This document shows, piece by piece, positions 17,196 through 24,849 of a DNA stretch of 41,252 bases. Within the stretch, counting starts at the first letter, position 1, and every line of letters begins with the position of its first letter. The notes under the pieces are model-generated. The model had not been told where the DNA came from and made no database searches. It saw only the letters and a list, made by a program, of their open reading frames with translations. The position numbers were made by a program, and so were the translations under genes. Source of the DNA: Ruminococcus sp. AF46-10NS (GTDB lineage: Bacteria; Bacillota; Clostridia; Lachnospirales; Lachnospiraceae). The stretch covers positions 1 through 41,252 of the forward strand of contig NZ_QRNF01000030.1 in the NCBI RefSeq assembly GCF_003474435.1, written 5' to 3'.

Positions 17196-17483
17196 ATGAA
17201 GTATATTCAGGATAATGGGAAAATTAAATTATGTGAAACTGATAATATGGATCATCTCGTTCGGTTAACACAAGCGTTGAATGAAAATAATATTCCTTAT
17301 GAAACCAGATTGAAAAAAGCAACATTTATCAATAATCTTTTTTTCTTGATTTTTTATCATACTTTTGCATCGGGAATTGATCATAAGAATGAAACAACAT
17401 GTATTTATGTACTAGAAAAGGATTTTGATGCTGCCAAAAAAGCAATAGTAAACTACAGAGAGACTGTGAGAAAAAGTCTGTAA
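17196..17483 (+). CDS. Small hypothetical protein (possibly DUF2007-like)
   Basis: 95 residues, with a good ribosome site (CGGAGGTGG, 7 nt before ATG) and a terminator-like hairpin after it. The pattern LCETDNMDHLVRLTQALNENNIPYETR...CIYVLEKDFDAAKKAI resembles the small DUF2007/GlnB-like fold proteins, with a hydrophobic segment (FINNLFFLIFYHTFAS) in the middle. This resemblance is weak and by eye only. The gene is more A/T-rich than its neighbours and lies among transposon debris, so horizontal origin is plausible. Confidence 0.6.
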   Translation: MKYIQDNGKIKLCETDNMDHLVRLTQALNENNIPYETRLKKATFINNLFFLIFYHTFASGIDHKNETTCIYVLEKDFDAAKKAIVNYRETVRKSL

Positions 17484-17505
17484 ATAAGATTCTTCTATAA
17501 TAATG

Positions 17506-17550
17506 AAGGGTGAAAAGTTCTTTCACAGAGCTTTTTGCCCTTGCTCTTTA
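17506..17550 (+). terminator. Terminator-like hairpin after the small ORF
   Basis: AAGGGTGAAAAGTTC pairs with GAGCTTTTTGCCCTT across an 8-nt loop, followed by a T-rich GCTCTTTA. It lies 23 nt past the stop codon. Confidence 0.55.
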
Positions 17551-17582
17551 TATATAACAGGTGCAAATCTGTATGTCAAGAG

Positions 17583-17601
17583 CAGGCGGATTTTCCGCCT
17601 G
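17583..17601. repeat. Short perfect hairpin
   Basis: CAGGCGGA-TTT-TCCGCCTG, an 8-bp perfect stem with a 3-nt loop. The T run after it is weak (TCTTAAC). It could be a second terminator or a remnant IS end. Confidence 0.4.
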
Positions 17602-17679
17602 TCTTAACTGTTTCAGAGTTACTGTTCACTCCCAATGTCATTTACTTAAGGAATTTCCTTGTAAAAAAAGGATTTTGAT

Positions 17680-17841
17680 ATGGATCACTTAAAAGAACTC
17701 TACCATCTCAGATGGTCACAGAAAACAGCATACCGGGATCTAAAATACCCACTATGTTTAAAAGCATTTCATAGCCAAAAGTATGCTTATATTGTACAGG
17801 AAGTATTTGCCAGGGTACCCATGAGCTTTTGTTACCGTTAG
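17680..17841 (+). pseudogene. IS4-like transposase C-terminal fragment
   Basis: A 53-codon frame opening MDHLKELYHLRWSQKTAYRD and continuing LKYPLCLKAFHSQKYAYIVQEVFARV. This is the C-terminal YREK-type region of IS4-family transposases (LYxLRWxxExxYRxLK), with the usual Glu replaced by Lys. Everything upstream is gone. At about 17812 it joins directly to an AraC gene fragment in another frame. Confidence 0.75.
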
Positions 17842-18344
17842 CAGTAACTGCCCATGTGCTGTACCGCAAGACCGTGGGAAATTATCTGATCTTTCACAGT
17901 GGAAATGATGCACAGATCCATGACATGCTGAAAAATCTCTATATCGAATATCTCGGCCACGCAAAATACAGCTGCACCTTTCTCAACTCCATGCTGGTCA
18001 TATTCTGGGCCATGCTGCTGCGTTTTCACGAAAATGATATTGAATCCATCCTTACAAAGGACAGCACCGGAAATTCTGTAACTGAAATCCTCAACTACCT
18101 GAACCGTCACTACCAGAGCGTTACCTTACGTGAAGCTGCGAAGCATTTTGGCTACAGCACTTCCCACTTCAGTACCCTGATCAAGGAAAGTCCGGAGCAT
18201 TTCATGCGTACTTTTAAAAAAACATATAGAATGACTCCCGGTGAAACCGGAAGAAGAACAGGGAATAAAAGATCACAAGATCTTATATATTTTCTGTATA
18301 ACAGATACCGTTCCGGGAGATACTTATCATATCCTCCCCTTTAG
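17814..18344 (+). pseudogene. AraC-family regulator, truncated at both the N terminus and the DNA-binding domain
   Basis: The frame starts abruptly with GTHELLLPLAVTAHVLYRKT, part of the cupin half, so the true start is missing. It runs through a helical linker to the first helix-turn-helix (LREAAKHFGYSTSHFSTLIKES). It then jumps in frame to the very end of the second one (PEHFMRTFKKTYRMTPGE). About 45 residues, most of the second helix-turn-helix, are deleted, so specific DNA binding is unlikely. A terminator follows. Confidence 0.8.
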
Positions 18345-18347
18345 AAT

Positions 18348-18391
18348 GCAGAGGGCTTCGCGATGGTGCAGGCCCTCTGCGTTTCTCTTTT
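18348..18391 (+). terminator. Terminator of the former AraC gene
   Basis: GCAGAGGGC (18348-18356) pairs with GCCCTCTGC (18372-18380), followed by GTTTCTCTTTT. It is well preserved although the gene in front is broken. Confidence 0.8.
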
Positions 18392-18402
18392 CACACTGAA
18401 GG

Positions 18403-19224
18403 TCATTTCACACCAAGCTTCTCAAGCGCCTTCGCCGCCTGTTTCAGATTCTCAAACTGAATGGTATGAATACCGGCTTTTCCGGCTCCCTCACAGTTCA
18501 CGGCACGATCATCCAGAAATACCGATTTCTCCGGTTTCAGGCTGTAACGCTTCAGAAGTGTTTTGTAAATATCCACCTCAGGCTTGATCTGCTGCACATC
18601 ACAGGAAAATACCACTCCGTCCATATATTTCAGAAAAGACATAACCTGCTTTGTACGATCCAGCATATAAGTTCCGTAGTTGGAAAGGACATAGAGATGA
18701 TATCCCTGATTTTTGAGATATTTCACCCAGGTTTCCGCATAATCATACAGATGCATACACTCCGGATCACGTCGTACCACCTCACGGATATCTGCTTCAT
18801 ATTCCGGTGCACTTTCCACAAATTTATCTACATACCAGGACTCCTCATGCTGTCCACGGTCCTGTTCCTCCCAGATTGGGTTTCGAAATACTGCATCTGC
18901 GATTTTCTGATACTTTTCTTCCGGGAAGTCATAGCTCCGAAGATACTCTTCCCAGTCATAGCCCATCAGCACATTTCCCACATCAAAAATAATATTCTCG
19001 ATCATACGGTTTTCATCCTCTCTCGGCTTCTTATTTCCCCAGATCCGGTACGCCATCCAGAAAACATACGCTACGATCGGTACCAGAACTGCTGCCGCAA
19101 AAGCCCCCCGGAACAAAGCCTGGGCGTTTTCACTGCTTCCCCAGGCAAATGCCATTGGAAGGCAGAATATAAGAAGTAATATGACAACACCTGCAAGTGC
19201 CGCGATTCTTTTAAAATTTTTCAT
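18403..19224 (-). CDS. Membrane-anchored HAD-family hydrolase
   Basis: 273 residues. Two hydrophobic helices (about 8-29 and 41-60) with a short loop are followed by a basic stretch, then a YihX/epoxide-hydrolase-like HAD domain. Motif I is IFDVGNVLMGYDW (nucleophile Asp81), motif II YVLSNYG, the motif III Lys is in QQIKPEVDIYK, and motif IV FLDDRAVNCEGAGKAG. YihX-type enzymes dephosphorylate small phosphorylated compounds; the substrate is unknown. An internal Met directly before the HAD domain shows where the stand-alone enzyme would begin, so this looks like a fusion of a small two-helix protein to it. The start at 19224 follows AAAGGA. Confidence 0.82.
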   Translation of the reverse strand: MKNFKRIAALAGVVILLLIFCLPMAFAWGSSENAQALFRGAFAAAVLVPIVAYVFWMAYRIWGNKKPREDENRMIENIIFDVGNVLMGYDWEEYLRSYDFPEEKYQKIADAVFRNPIWEEQDRGQHEESWYVDKFVESAPEYEADIREVVRRDPECMHLYDYAETWVKYLKNQGYHLYVLSNYGTYMLDRTKQVMSFLKYMDGVVFSCDVQQIKPEVDIYKTLLKRYSLKPEKSVFLDDRAVNCEGAGKAGIHTIQFENLKQAAKALEKLGVK

Positions 19225-19297
19225 TGAGCTTCCTTTCACATGATACATCAGCTATTCTATCTGTTATTTTAACTGAATATCTCTTTGAACCAAAAGG

Positions 19298-19323
19298 GCG
19301 CCGGAGAAATTCTTCCCCGGCGC
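19298..19323 (-). terminator. purA terminator
   Basis: GCGCCGG/CCGGCGC 7-bp GC-rich stem with an AGAAATTCTT interior, 35 nt downstream of the purA stop. On the minus strand it is followed by CCTTTTGG. Confidence 0.65.
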
Positions 19324-19358
19324 TTCCTGTTGTCATAATCCTGATACTGTAAAAATAA

Positions 19359-20633
19359 TTATCTGTAAATGATGTCGCTTCTTCCTGGTCCGTTAGAGAT
19401 CATTGTGATCGGGAATCCAATATGTTTTTCTACGAACTCTACATATTTTCTGCAGTTCTCCGGAAGATCCTCATATTTTTTGATTCCACGAATATCGCAT
19501 TTCCATCCCGGAAGCTTCTCAATAACCGGTTTTGCTTTCTCAAGCTGCACAGTTGTCGGGAATTCTGTTGTTACCTCTCCGTCGATCTCATAGCCTGTGC
19601 AAACCGGGATCTCATCCAGATATCCCAGAACATCCAGTACTGTAAAAGCAACGTCTGTAGCTCCCTGGAGACGGCATCCGTATTTGGATGCAACACAGTC
19701 GAACCATCCCATACGTCTCGGACGGCCTGTAGTAGCACCGAACTCACCACCGTCACCGCCACGTTTTCTCAGCTCATCTGCTTCCTCGCCGAAGATCTCA
19801 GAAACGAATGCACCTGCTCCAACTGCACTGGAGTAAGCTTTGCATACGGTTACGACCTTCTTGATCTCATATGGAGGCAGGCCTGCACCGATGGCACCAT
19901 AAGCAGCCAGTGTGGAAGAGGATGTAACCATCGGATAGATTCCGTGATCCGGATCTTTTAAGGTTCCAAGCTGTCCCTCAAGAAGAACCTGTTTTCCCTC
20001 TTTCAGTGCATTCCAGAGATAGAGCGATACGTCACATACGTATGGCTCAACCATCTTCTTGTATTCCATCAGCTCATTCATGATGTCTTCCGGTTTCAGA
20101 AGTGGCTTATGATAGAGATGCTCAAGTGTTACGTTCTTGGTCTCGCAGATACGTACAACCTTCTCTTTCAGTGCTTCCTCATCAAAAAGCTCACTTACCT
20201 GGAAGCCGATCTTTGCATATTTGTCAGAATAGAACGGAGCGATTCCGGATTTTGTGGAACCGAAAGCCTTGCCGCCAAGACGCTCCTCCTCATACTGATC
20301 AAACAGAATGTGGTATGACATTACCATCTGTGCTCTGTTGGAGATCAGGATCTTCGGTGCAGGTACTCCACGGCTTACCACTTCATTGTACTCTTTAAAG
20401 AATACAGGAATGTTCAGTGCAACACCGTTTCCGATGACACTGGTCGTATGTCCGTAAAACACACCTGACGGAAGTGTATGAAGTGCGAATTTACCGTAAT
20501 CATTTACGATGGTGTGGCCCGCATTGGCTCCACCCTGAAATCTTACGATGATATCGGCTTTCTCAGCAAGCATATCTGTGATCTTGCCTTTACCTTCATC
20601 TCCCCAGTTTGCTCCTACTACTGCAGTTACCAT
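19359..20633 (-). CDS. purA: Adenylosuccinate synthetase
   Basis: 424 residues, the normal PurA length. The N-terminal GDEGKGK phosphate loop, GGANAGHT, GIAPFYSDK, the adenylosuccinate signature VLLEGQLGTLKDPDHGIYP region, and RPRRMGWFD are present. It catalyses GTP-dependent joining of IMP and aspartate. Translation most likely starts at the ATG at 20633, which has AAGGAGG 10 nt upstream; a longer frame adds 15 unsupported residues. It lies 109 nt downstream of purB on the same strand, so the two steps from IMP to AMP are adjacent. Confidence 0.97.
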   Translation of the reverse strand: MVTAVVGANWGDEGKGKITDMLAEKADIIVRFQGGANAGHTIVNDYGKFALHTLPSGVFYGHTTSVIGNGVALNIPVFFKEYNEVVSRGVPAPKILISNRAQMVMSYHILFDQYEEERLGGKAFGSTKSGIAPFYSDKYAKIGFQVSELFDEEALKEKVVRICETKNVTLEHLYHKPLLKPEDIMNELMEYKKMVEPYVCDVSLYLWNALKEGKQVLLEGQLGTLKDPDHGIYPMVTSSSTLAAYGAIGAGLPPYEIKKVVTVCKAYSSAVGAGAFVSEIFGEEADELRKRGGDGGEFGATTGRPRRMGWFDCVASKYGCRLQGATDVAFTVLDVLGYLDEIPVCTGYEIDGEVTTEFPTTVQLEKAKPVIEKLPGWKCDIRGIKKYEDLPENCRKYVEFVEKHIGFPITMISNGPGRSDIIYR

Positions 20634-20742
20634 AACACAGTTCCTCCTTGTGTCTTTCTCTATTATTCGGAATGCCACGTTATCTATATATCATCCACAG
20701 AAAACTGACATTCCTGTCTGTGTTCTTTTTATGCTTACAGCA

Positions 20743-22176
20743 TTATACGTTGATCTCAACCTTAACGCCAAGCAGATCTTTATGCGCATCCAGCACCGGC
20801 TGCACCACATTTGCAATGAAAACTTCTGTCTGCTCTTTGGCACGTCCTGTATATCTGGACGGTTCCATGGCCTTCTGAAGATCCTCAAGAGTCAGGTTAA
20901 ATGCCGGATCTGCTGCGATCAGCTCAAGAAGATTGTTATCTTTACCCTCTACCTTCACGTTCTTTCCTGCTTCCATGGAAAGCTCACGGATACGCTCATG
21001 AAGCTCCTGACGGTCTCCGCCTGCCTTAACTGCATCCATCATGATATTCTCAGTTGCCATAAACGGAAGCTCAGACATCAGTCTCTTCTCGATAACCTTC
21101 GGATAAACAACCAGTCCGTCCACAACATTGAGGCAGAGATCCAGTATTCCGTCGATTGCAAGGAATCCCTCCGGAACGCTGAGACGCTTGTTTGCAGAAT
21201 CATCCAGAGTTCTCTCAAACCACTGTGTTGCGGAGGTGATAGCCGGATTCAGGGCATCGATCATCACATATCTGGAAAGGGAAGCGATTCTCTCACTTCT
21301 CATCGGGTTTCTCTTATATGCCATAGCGGAAGATCCGATCTGGGATTTTTCAAATGGCTCTTCTACCTCTTTCAGATGCTGAAGAAGACGGATATCGTTG
21401 GACATCTTATGCGCACTTGCTGCGATTCCTGCAAGAATGTTCAGCACACGTGTGTCAACTTTTCTGGAATAGGTCTGTCCGGATACCGGATAGCAGGCCT
21501 TGAATCCCATTTTCTCTGCGATCATCGGATCGATCTTATTGATAGTCTCCTGATCTCCGTCAAACAGCTCCAGGAAGCTTGCCTGTGTACCTGTTGTTCC
21601 CTTGGAACCAAGAAGCTTCATAGTACTTAAAACATACTCAAGATCCTCCAGATCCATCAGGAATTCCTGTGTCCACAATGTTGCTCTCTTACCTACGGTT
21701 GTCGGCTGTGCCGGCTGGAAATGTGTAAATGCCAAAGTAGGCTGATCCTTATACTGTGCAGCAAACTTGGACAATTCTGCGATAACGTTCACAAGTTTCT
21801 TGCGTACAAGCTTCAGTGCTTCTGTCATAACGATAATATCAGTGTTATCTCCTACATAACAGGAGGTTGCTCCCAGATGGATGATGCCTTTTGCCTTCGG
21901 GCACTGTACACCAAATGCGTATACGTGAGACATTACATCATGGCGAACCTGACGCTCGCGCTCCTTAGCCACATCATAATTAATATCATCCGCATGAGCC
22001 TTCATCTCGTCAATCTGCTCCTGGGTAATGTTAAGGCCAAGCTCACGCTCCGTCTCAGCAAGTGCGATCCACAGTTTTCTCCATGTGCGGAATTTCATGT
22101 CCGGGGAAAAAATGTACTGCATCTCTTTGCTTGCATACCGCTCTGACAGCGGGCTTACATATCTGTCTGTATTCAT
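20743..22176 (-). CDS. purB: Adenylosuccinate lyase
   Basis: 477 residues of the fumarase/aspartase superfamily. The signature loop IGSSAMAYKRNPMRSE contains the catalytic Ser, and TSCYVGDNTD plus THFQPAQPTTVGKR supply the other active-site segments. It splits adenylosuccinate to AMP and also SAICAR to AICAR. The ATG at 22176 follows CAGGAGG; the reading frame extends 8 codons further without support. A promoter lies at 22263-22291. Confidence 0.97.
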   Translation of the reverse strand: MNTDRYVSPLSERYASKEMQYIFSPDMKFRTWRKLWIALAETERELGLNITQEQIDEMKAHADDINYDVAKERERQVRHDVMSHVYAFGVQCPKAKGIIHLGATSCYVGDNTDIIVMTEALKLVRKKLVNVIAELSKFAAQYKDQPTLAFTHFQPAQPTTVGKRATLWTQEFLMDLEDLEYVLSTMKLLGSKGTTGTQASFLELFDGDQETINKIDPMIAEKMGFKACYPVSGQTYSRKVDTRVLNILAGIAASAHKMSNDIRLLQHLKEVEEPFEKSQIGSSAMAYKRNPMRSERIASLSRYVMIDALNPAITSATQWFERTLDDSANKRLSVPEGFLAIDGILDLCLNVVDGLVVYPKVIEKRLMSELPFMATENIMMDAVKAGGDRQELHERIRELSMEAGKNVKVEGKDNNLLELIAADPAFNLTLEDLQKAMEPSRYTGRAKEQTEVFIANVVQPVLDAHKDLLGVKVEINV

Positions 22177-22262
22177 TATTATCCTCCTGATTGCATACAT
22201 CCGGGCCGGAATGGCGAAAAGTCCGTTATCTGCCCGGCTCTGGTTAATTCACGCCTCTTGAA

Positions 22263-22291
22263 ATTATATAACATTGCCTCTTTAAAAGCAA
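22263..22291 (-). promoter_or_regulatory. purB promoter
   Basis: Minus strand: -35 TTGCTT (22286-22291), 17-bp spacer, -10 TATAAT (22263-22268). The -35 lies 8 nt beyond the stop codon of the ABC ATPase gene. Confidence 0.7.
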
Positions 22292-22298
22292 CCGTTTG

Positions 22299-22991
22299 TT
22301 ACTCCATATCACTGTGGAATTTTCCCAAAAATTCCTTCATTCTTCCATTATCTGAAGAAAATACTTCCTCTGGGGTTCCTTCTACTGCGATCACACCCTT
22401 ATCCATAAAGATGATCCGATCTGAGATATCTCTTGCAAAATTCATCTCATGAGTAACGATCACCATGGTAATATGCTCCTGAGCAAGATCCTTGATAACC
22501 TTCAGGATCTCACCTGTAAGCTCCGGGTCAAGTGCAGAAGTCGGCTCATCAAAGAACAATATCTTTGGGTTCATGCAAAGCGCACGGGCAATAGATACTC
22601 GCTGCTGCTGGCCTCCGGAAAGCTGAAAAGGATATGCCTTCTCCTTGTCTGCAAGGCCCATTTTCTTAAGAAGGCTTCTTGCCTGGGCGTAAACCTCATC
22701 TTTCTTTCTCTTCTGCACCTTCAGAGGTGCATCCACTATATTTTTCAGTACGGAAAAATGCGGAAACAGATTGAACTGCTGGAACACCAGTCCCACATCA
22801 CCGTTTTTGATGATCTCGCCGCTGTCCGGCGTCTCAAGTCCTGTGGCACAACGCAGGATAGTTGACTTGCCGGAACCGGAAGGACCGATGATACTTAAAA
22901 CCTCTCCCTCCTCCACGTCAAGAGAGATATCTTTGAGAACTTCCAGTCCATCAAAGCTTTTTTTGATATGTTTCATTTCAAATAATTTCAT
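22299..22991 (-). CDS. Polar amino-acid ABC transporter, ATP-binding protein
   Basis: 230 residues. Walker A GPSGSGKST, Q-loop VFQQFNLFPHF, signature LSGGQQQR, Walker B ILFFDEPTSALDPE and switch VTHEM are all intact. The PAAT subtype (GlnQ/HisP/ArtP-like) is indicated by size and the QQFNLFPH wording. It energises uptake through the permease encoded 22 nt upstream. No stand-alone promoter is seen; it is the last gene of the operon. Confidence 0.95.
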   Translation of the reverse strand: MKLFEMKHIKKSFDGLEVLKDISLDVEEGEVLSIIGPSGSGKSTILRCATGLETPDSGEIIKNGDVGLVFQQFNLFPHFSVLKNIVDAPLKVQKRKKDEVYAQARSLLKKMGLADKEKAYPFQLSGGQQQRVSIARALCMNPKILFFDEPTSALDPELTGEILKVIKDLAQEHITMVIVTHEMNFARDISDRIIFMDKGVIAVEGTPEEVFSSDNGRMKEFLGKFHSDME

Positions 22992-23012
22992 ATGTTCTAT
23001 TCTCCATTCCGG

Positions 23013-23663
23013 TTAACGGTAATAATTCATACTCTTCTCAACCTTCTGCATCACAATAGCTACAAGCAGATTGAACACATAATAAAACACAGCTGCGATC
23101 ACGAACGGCATCATGGTTGTCTGTGCACTTGCAATCTGCTTCGCAATGGTAAACATCTCTGCAACCGCCACTACAAAAGCCAGAGAAGTATCCTTAACAA
23201 GTGTAATCACCTCATTAGTGATAGACGGCAGGATTCTTTTGATCACCTGCGGAAGGATGATACGGAAAAATGTCTGCACTTTATTGTAACCGAGAATTTT
23301 TGCAGCTTCATACTGTCCTACAGGCATGGATTCAATACCACCTCGGTATATCTCTGCAAAATAAGCTGCATAATTAATAGCAAAAGCAATAAATACAGCG
23401 ATCAGGCTGTACCCCATAGAAATACGAATGCCGAAAATAAAATACGGTCCGAAATACACAACCATCAACTGCAGCATAAGAGGTGTTCCCCGCATGATGG
23501 ATATATAAGCAGATACAATCCTTCGTATCACCTTTTTTCTGGACATTCTGCCAAAACAGATCAGAAGTCCCAGCGGCAGGGAAAACAACAAAGTTACAAA
23601 AAAGATCTCAATGGAGACCAGCATTCCTCCTGCCAGCTGCTGAAGCATTACACTTAAACTCAT
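23013..23663 (-). CDS. Polar amino-acid ABC transporter, permease
   Basis: 216 residues with about five hydrophobic helices and the HisM/GlnP-type coupling (EAA) loop, seen as EAAKILGYNKVQTFFRIILPQ. A single permease gene implies a homodimeric channel. AGGAGG 7 nt before the ATG is preceded by a hairpin (23684-23711) that could influence translation. It lies between the binding-protein gene and the ATPase gene. Confidence 0.93.
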   Translation of the reverse strand: MSLSVMLQQLAGGMLVSIEIFFVTLLFSLPLGLLICFGRMSRKKVIRRIVSAYISIMRGTPLMLQLMVVYFGPYFIFGIRISMGYSLIAVFIAFAINYAAYFAEIYRGGIESMPVGQYEAAKILGYNKVQTFFRIILPQVIKRILPSITNEVITLVKDTSLAFVVAVAEMFTIAKQIASAQTTMMPFVIAAVFYYVFNLLVAIVMQKVEKSMNYYR

Positions 23664-23683
23664 TTTTTTCCTCCTGGTTCGGA

Positions 23684-23783
23684 GTATCAGTCCAATTTAT
23701 CGGACCGATACCTGTAATTCCTGTAAACAACAGGAAATGAGCGTGCCCGGCATTTCAACATGCACCGAAGCACCCTCATTTCC
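23684..23783 (-). other. Three consecutive hairpins between binding-protein and permease genes
   Basis: Minus strand, in order: a long interrupted stem GGAAATGAG..GTGC..CGG / CCGG.GCAC.CTCATTTCC (23733-23783), a small CCTGT/ACAGG stem (23720-23734), and GTATCGGTCC / GGACTGATAC (23684-23711) just before the permease ribosome site. No T run follows, so these look like mRNA-stabilising or processing structures that allow more binding protein than permease to be made. That role is inference. Confidence 0.55.
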
Positions 23784-23865
23784 CTTTTTATGCAGAAACC
23801 TCAATAGCTTCTGCTATGTTTCTTATTTCTACTGTTGAACAGTTCTCTGATAAAACTATCTGCTC

Positions 23866-24753
23866 TTATTTGGACTCGGAATCTGCATCCTTCTCTGTGC
23901 TGTCTGCACTTTCCTCTGCGTCAGCTTCTGTGGAATCAGAATTTTCTGTATCCTTATCCTCGCTGATGCAAAGCATGCTCTTATCCAGTTCATACTTATC
24001 CGCAAGCTTGTCAACCTCGCCGGACTCGTCAAGTTTCTTAACCTCATCCCATACAAGATCCTTAAGCTCATCGTTGCCTTTCTTGAATCCGATACCATAC
24101 TGCTCATTCTGGATCGGCTCGTCAAGGATCACATATTTATCCTTGCCTCTCTGTGAAAGCTGATAGTTGGCTACACCGATATCAACTGCAACTGCGTCTG
24201 CAGCACCGGAATCAATGTTCATAAATGCTGTATTGTAGTCCGGGTTCTCTGTAAGAGATGCAAAGCTGTCCTTAAGATCTTTGTTATCATCATTGTTCAG
24301 CGCATCAAGTGCAGCGGATGCAGCCTGTACAACTACGTTCTTGCCTTTAAGATCTGCAAGTTTCTCGATTCCGGAATCCTTGGCAACTACCATCACCTGC
24401 TCATTGTTGATATAAGGATCTGTCCATGTGTAGTCATCCTCACGTCCGTTAATAGTGAAACCGTTCCAGATACAGTCAATCGTTCCGGAATTCAGCTCCA
24501 TGTCCTTGGAATCCCAGTTGATCGGCTTCTTAACAAGCTCCCAGCCAAGATTATCACATACTTCCTGTGCCAGGTCAAGGTCAAATCCCACATATTCTCC
24601 GTTATCATCCTTGTATCCGAATGGCGGGTACTCAGCATCGAATCCAACGATCAGTGTCTTATCCTCAACACCTGCCTGTACACTGACTCCTGTTACCATC
24701 ATTCCTATTGTCATCGCTGCCGCCATTACTACTGCAACTGTTCTCTTCTTCAT
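23866..24753 (-). CDS. Polar amino-acid ABC transporter substrate-binding protein without lipobox, acidic tail
   Basis: 295 residues. A classical signal peptide (KKR, hydrophobic core, then VSVQA with likely cleavage after Ala27) carries no lipobox; the first Cys is residue 66. The SBP family 3 fold follows: LIVGFDAEYPPFGYKDDNGEYVGFDLDL, GTIDCIWNGFTIN, YTWTDPYI, LKGKNVVVQAASA, and a C-terminal lobe. Residues ~263-295 form a Ser/Asp/Glu-rich tail. In Gram-positives such proteins are normally lipid-anchored, so this one may be released or held by other means. The ligand is an amino acid of unknown type. It is the first gene of the operon, with its own promoter. Confidence 0.92.
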   Translation of the reverse strand: MKKRTVAVVMAAAMTIGMMVTGVSVQAGVEDKTLIVGFDAEYPPFGYKDDNGEYVGFDLDLAQEVCDNLGWELVKKPINWDSKDMELNSGTIDCIWNGFTINGREDDYTWTDPYINNEQVMVVAKDSGIEKLADLKGKNVVVQAASAALDALNNDDNKDLKDSFASLTENPDYNTAFMNIDSGAADAVAVDIGVANYQLSQRGKDKYVILDEPIQNEQYGIGFKKGNDELKDLVWDEVKKLDESGEVDKLADKYELDKSMLCISEDKDTENSDSTEADAEESADSTEKDADSESK

Positions 24754-24785
24754 GATTGTTCTCCCTTTTTCCGTTATTCCTTTAT

Positions 24786-24807
24786 CACGTGGTCACTCTA
24801 CCACATG
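24786..24807. repeat. Inverted repeat in the ABC operon 5' leader
   Basis: CACGTGGT (24786-24793) and ACCACATG (24800-24807) are complementary with one mismatch, separated by 6 bp. They lie about 14-35 nt downstream of the -10 element. The position fits a repressor operator or a leader hairpin. Confidence 0.5.
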
Positions 24808-24820
24808 AAAGTGTATGGCT

Positions 24821-24849
24821 ATATTACCACACCAAAAAAGAGCTGTCAA
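24821..24849 (-). promoter_or_regulatory. Promoter of the amino-acid ABC operon
   Basis: Minus strand: perfect -35 TTGACA (24844-24849), 17-bp spacer, -10 TAATAT (24821-24826). The -35 overlaps the stop codon of the LytTR regulator gene. Confidence 0.85.

Noticed and set aside
15928..18391. Prophage, integrative element or CRISPR-like defence island
   Set aside because: Only IS and AraC remnants occur. No integrase, phage structural genes, repeat-spacer array or attachment-site repeats are visible in this interval or elsewhere in the window.
20548..21630. Plus-strand 360-residue open frame opposite purA/purB
   Set aside because: It is antisense to two certain genes, is Cys/His-rich in the way of shadow frames, and lacks a ribosome site.
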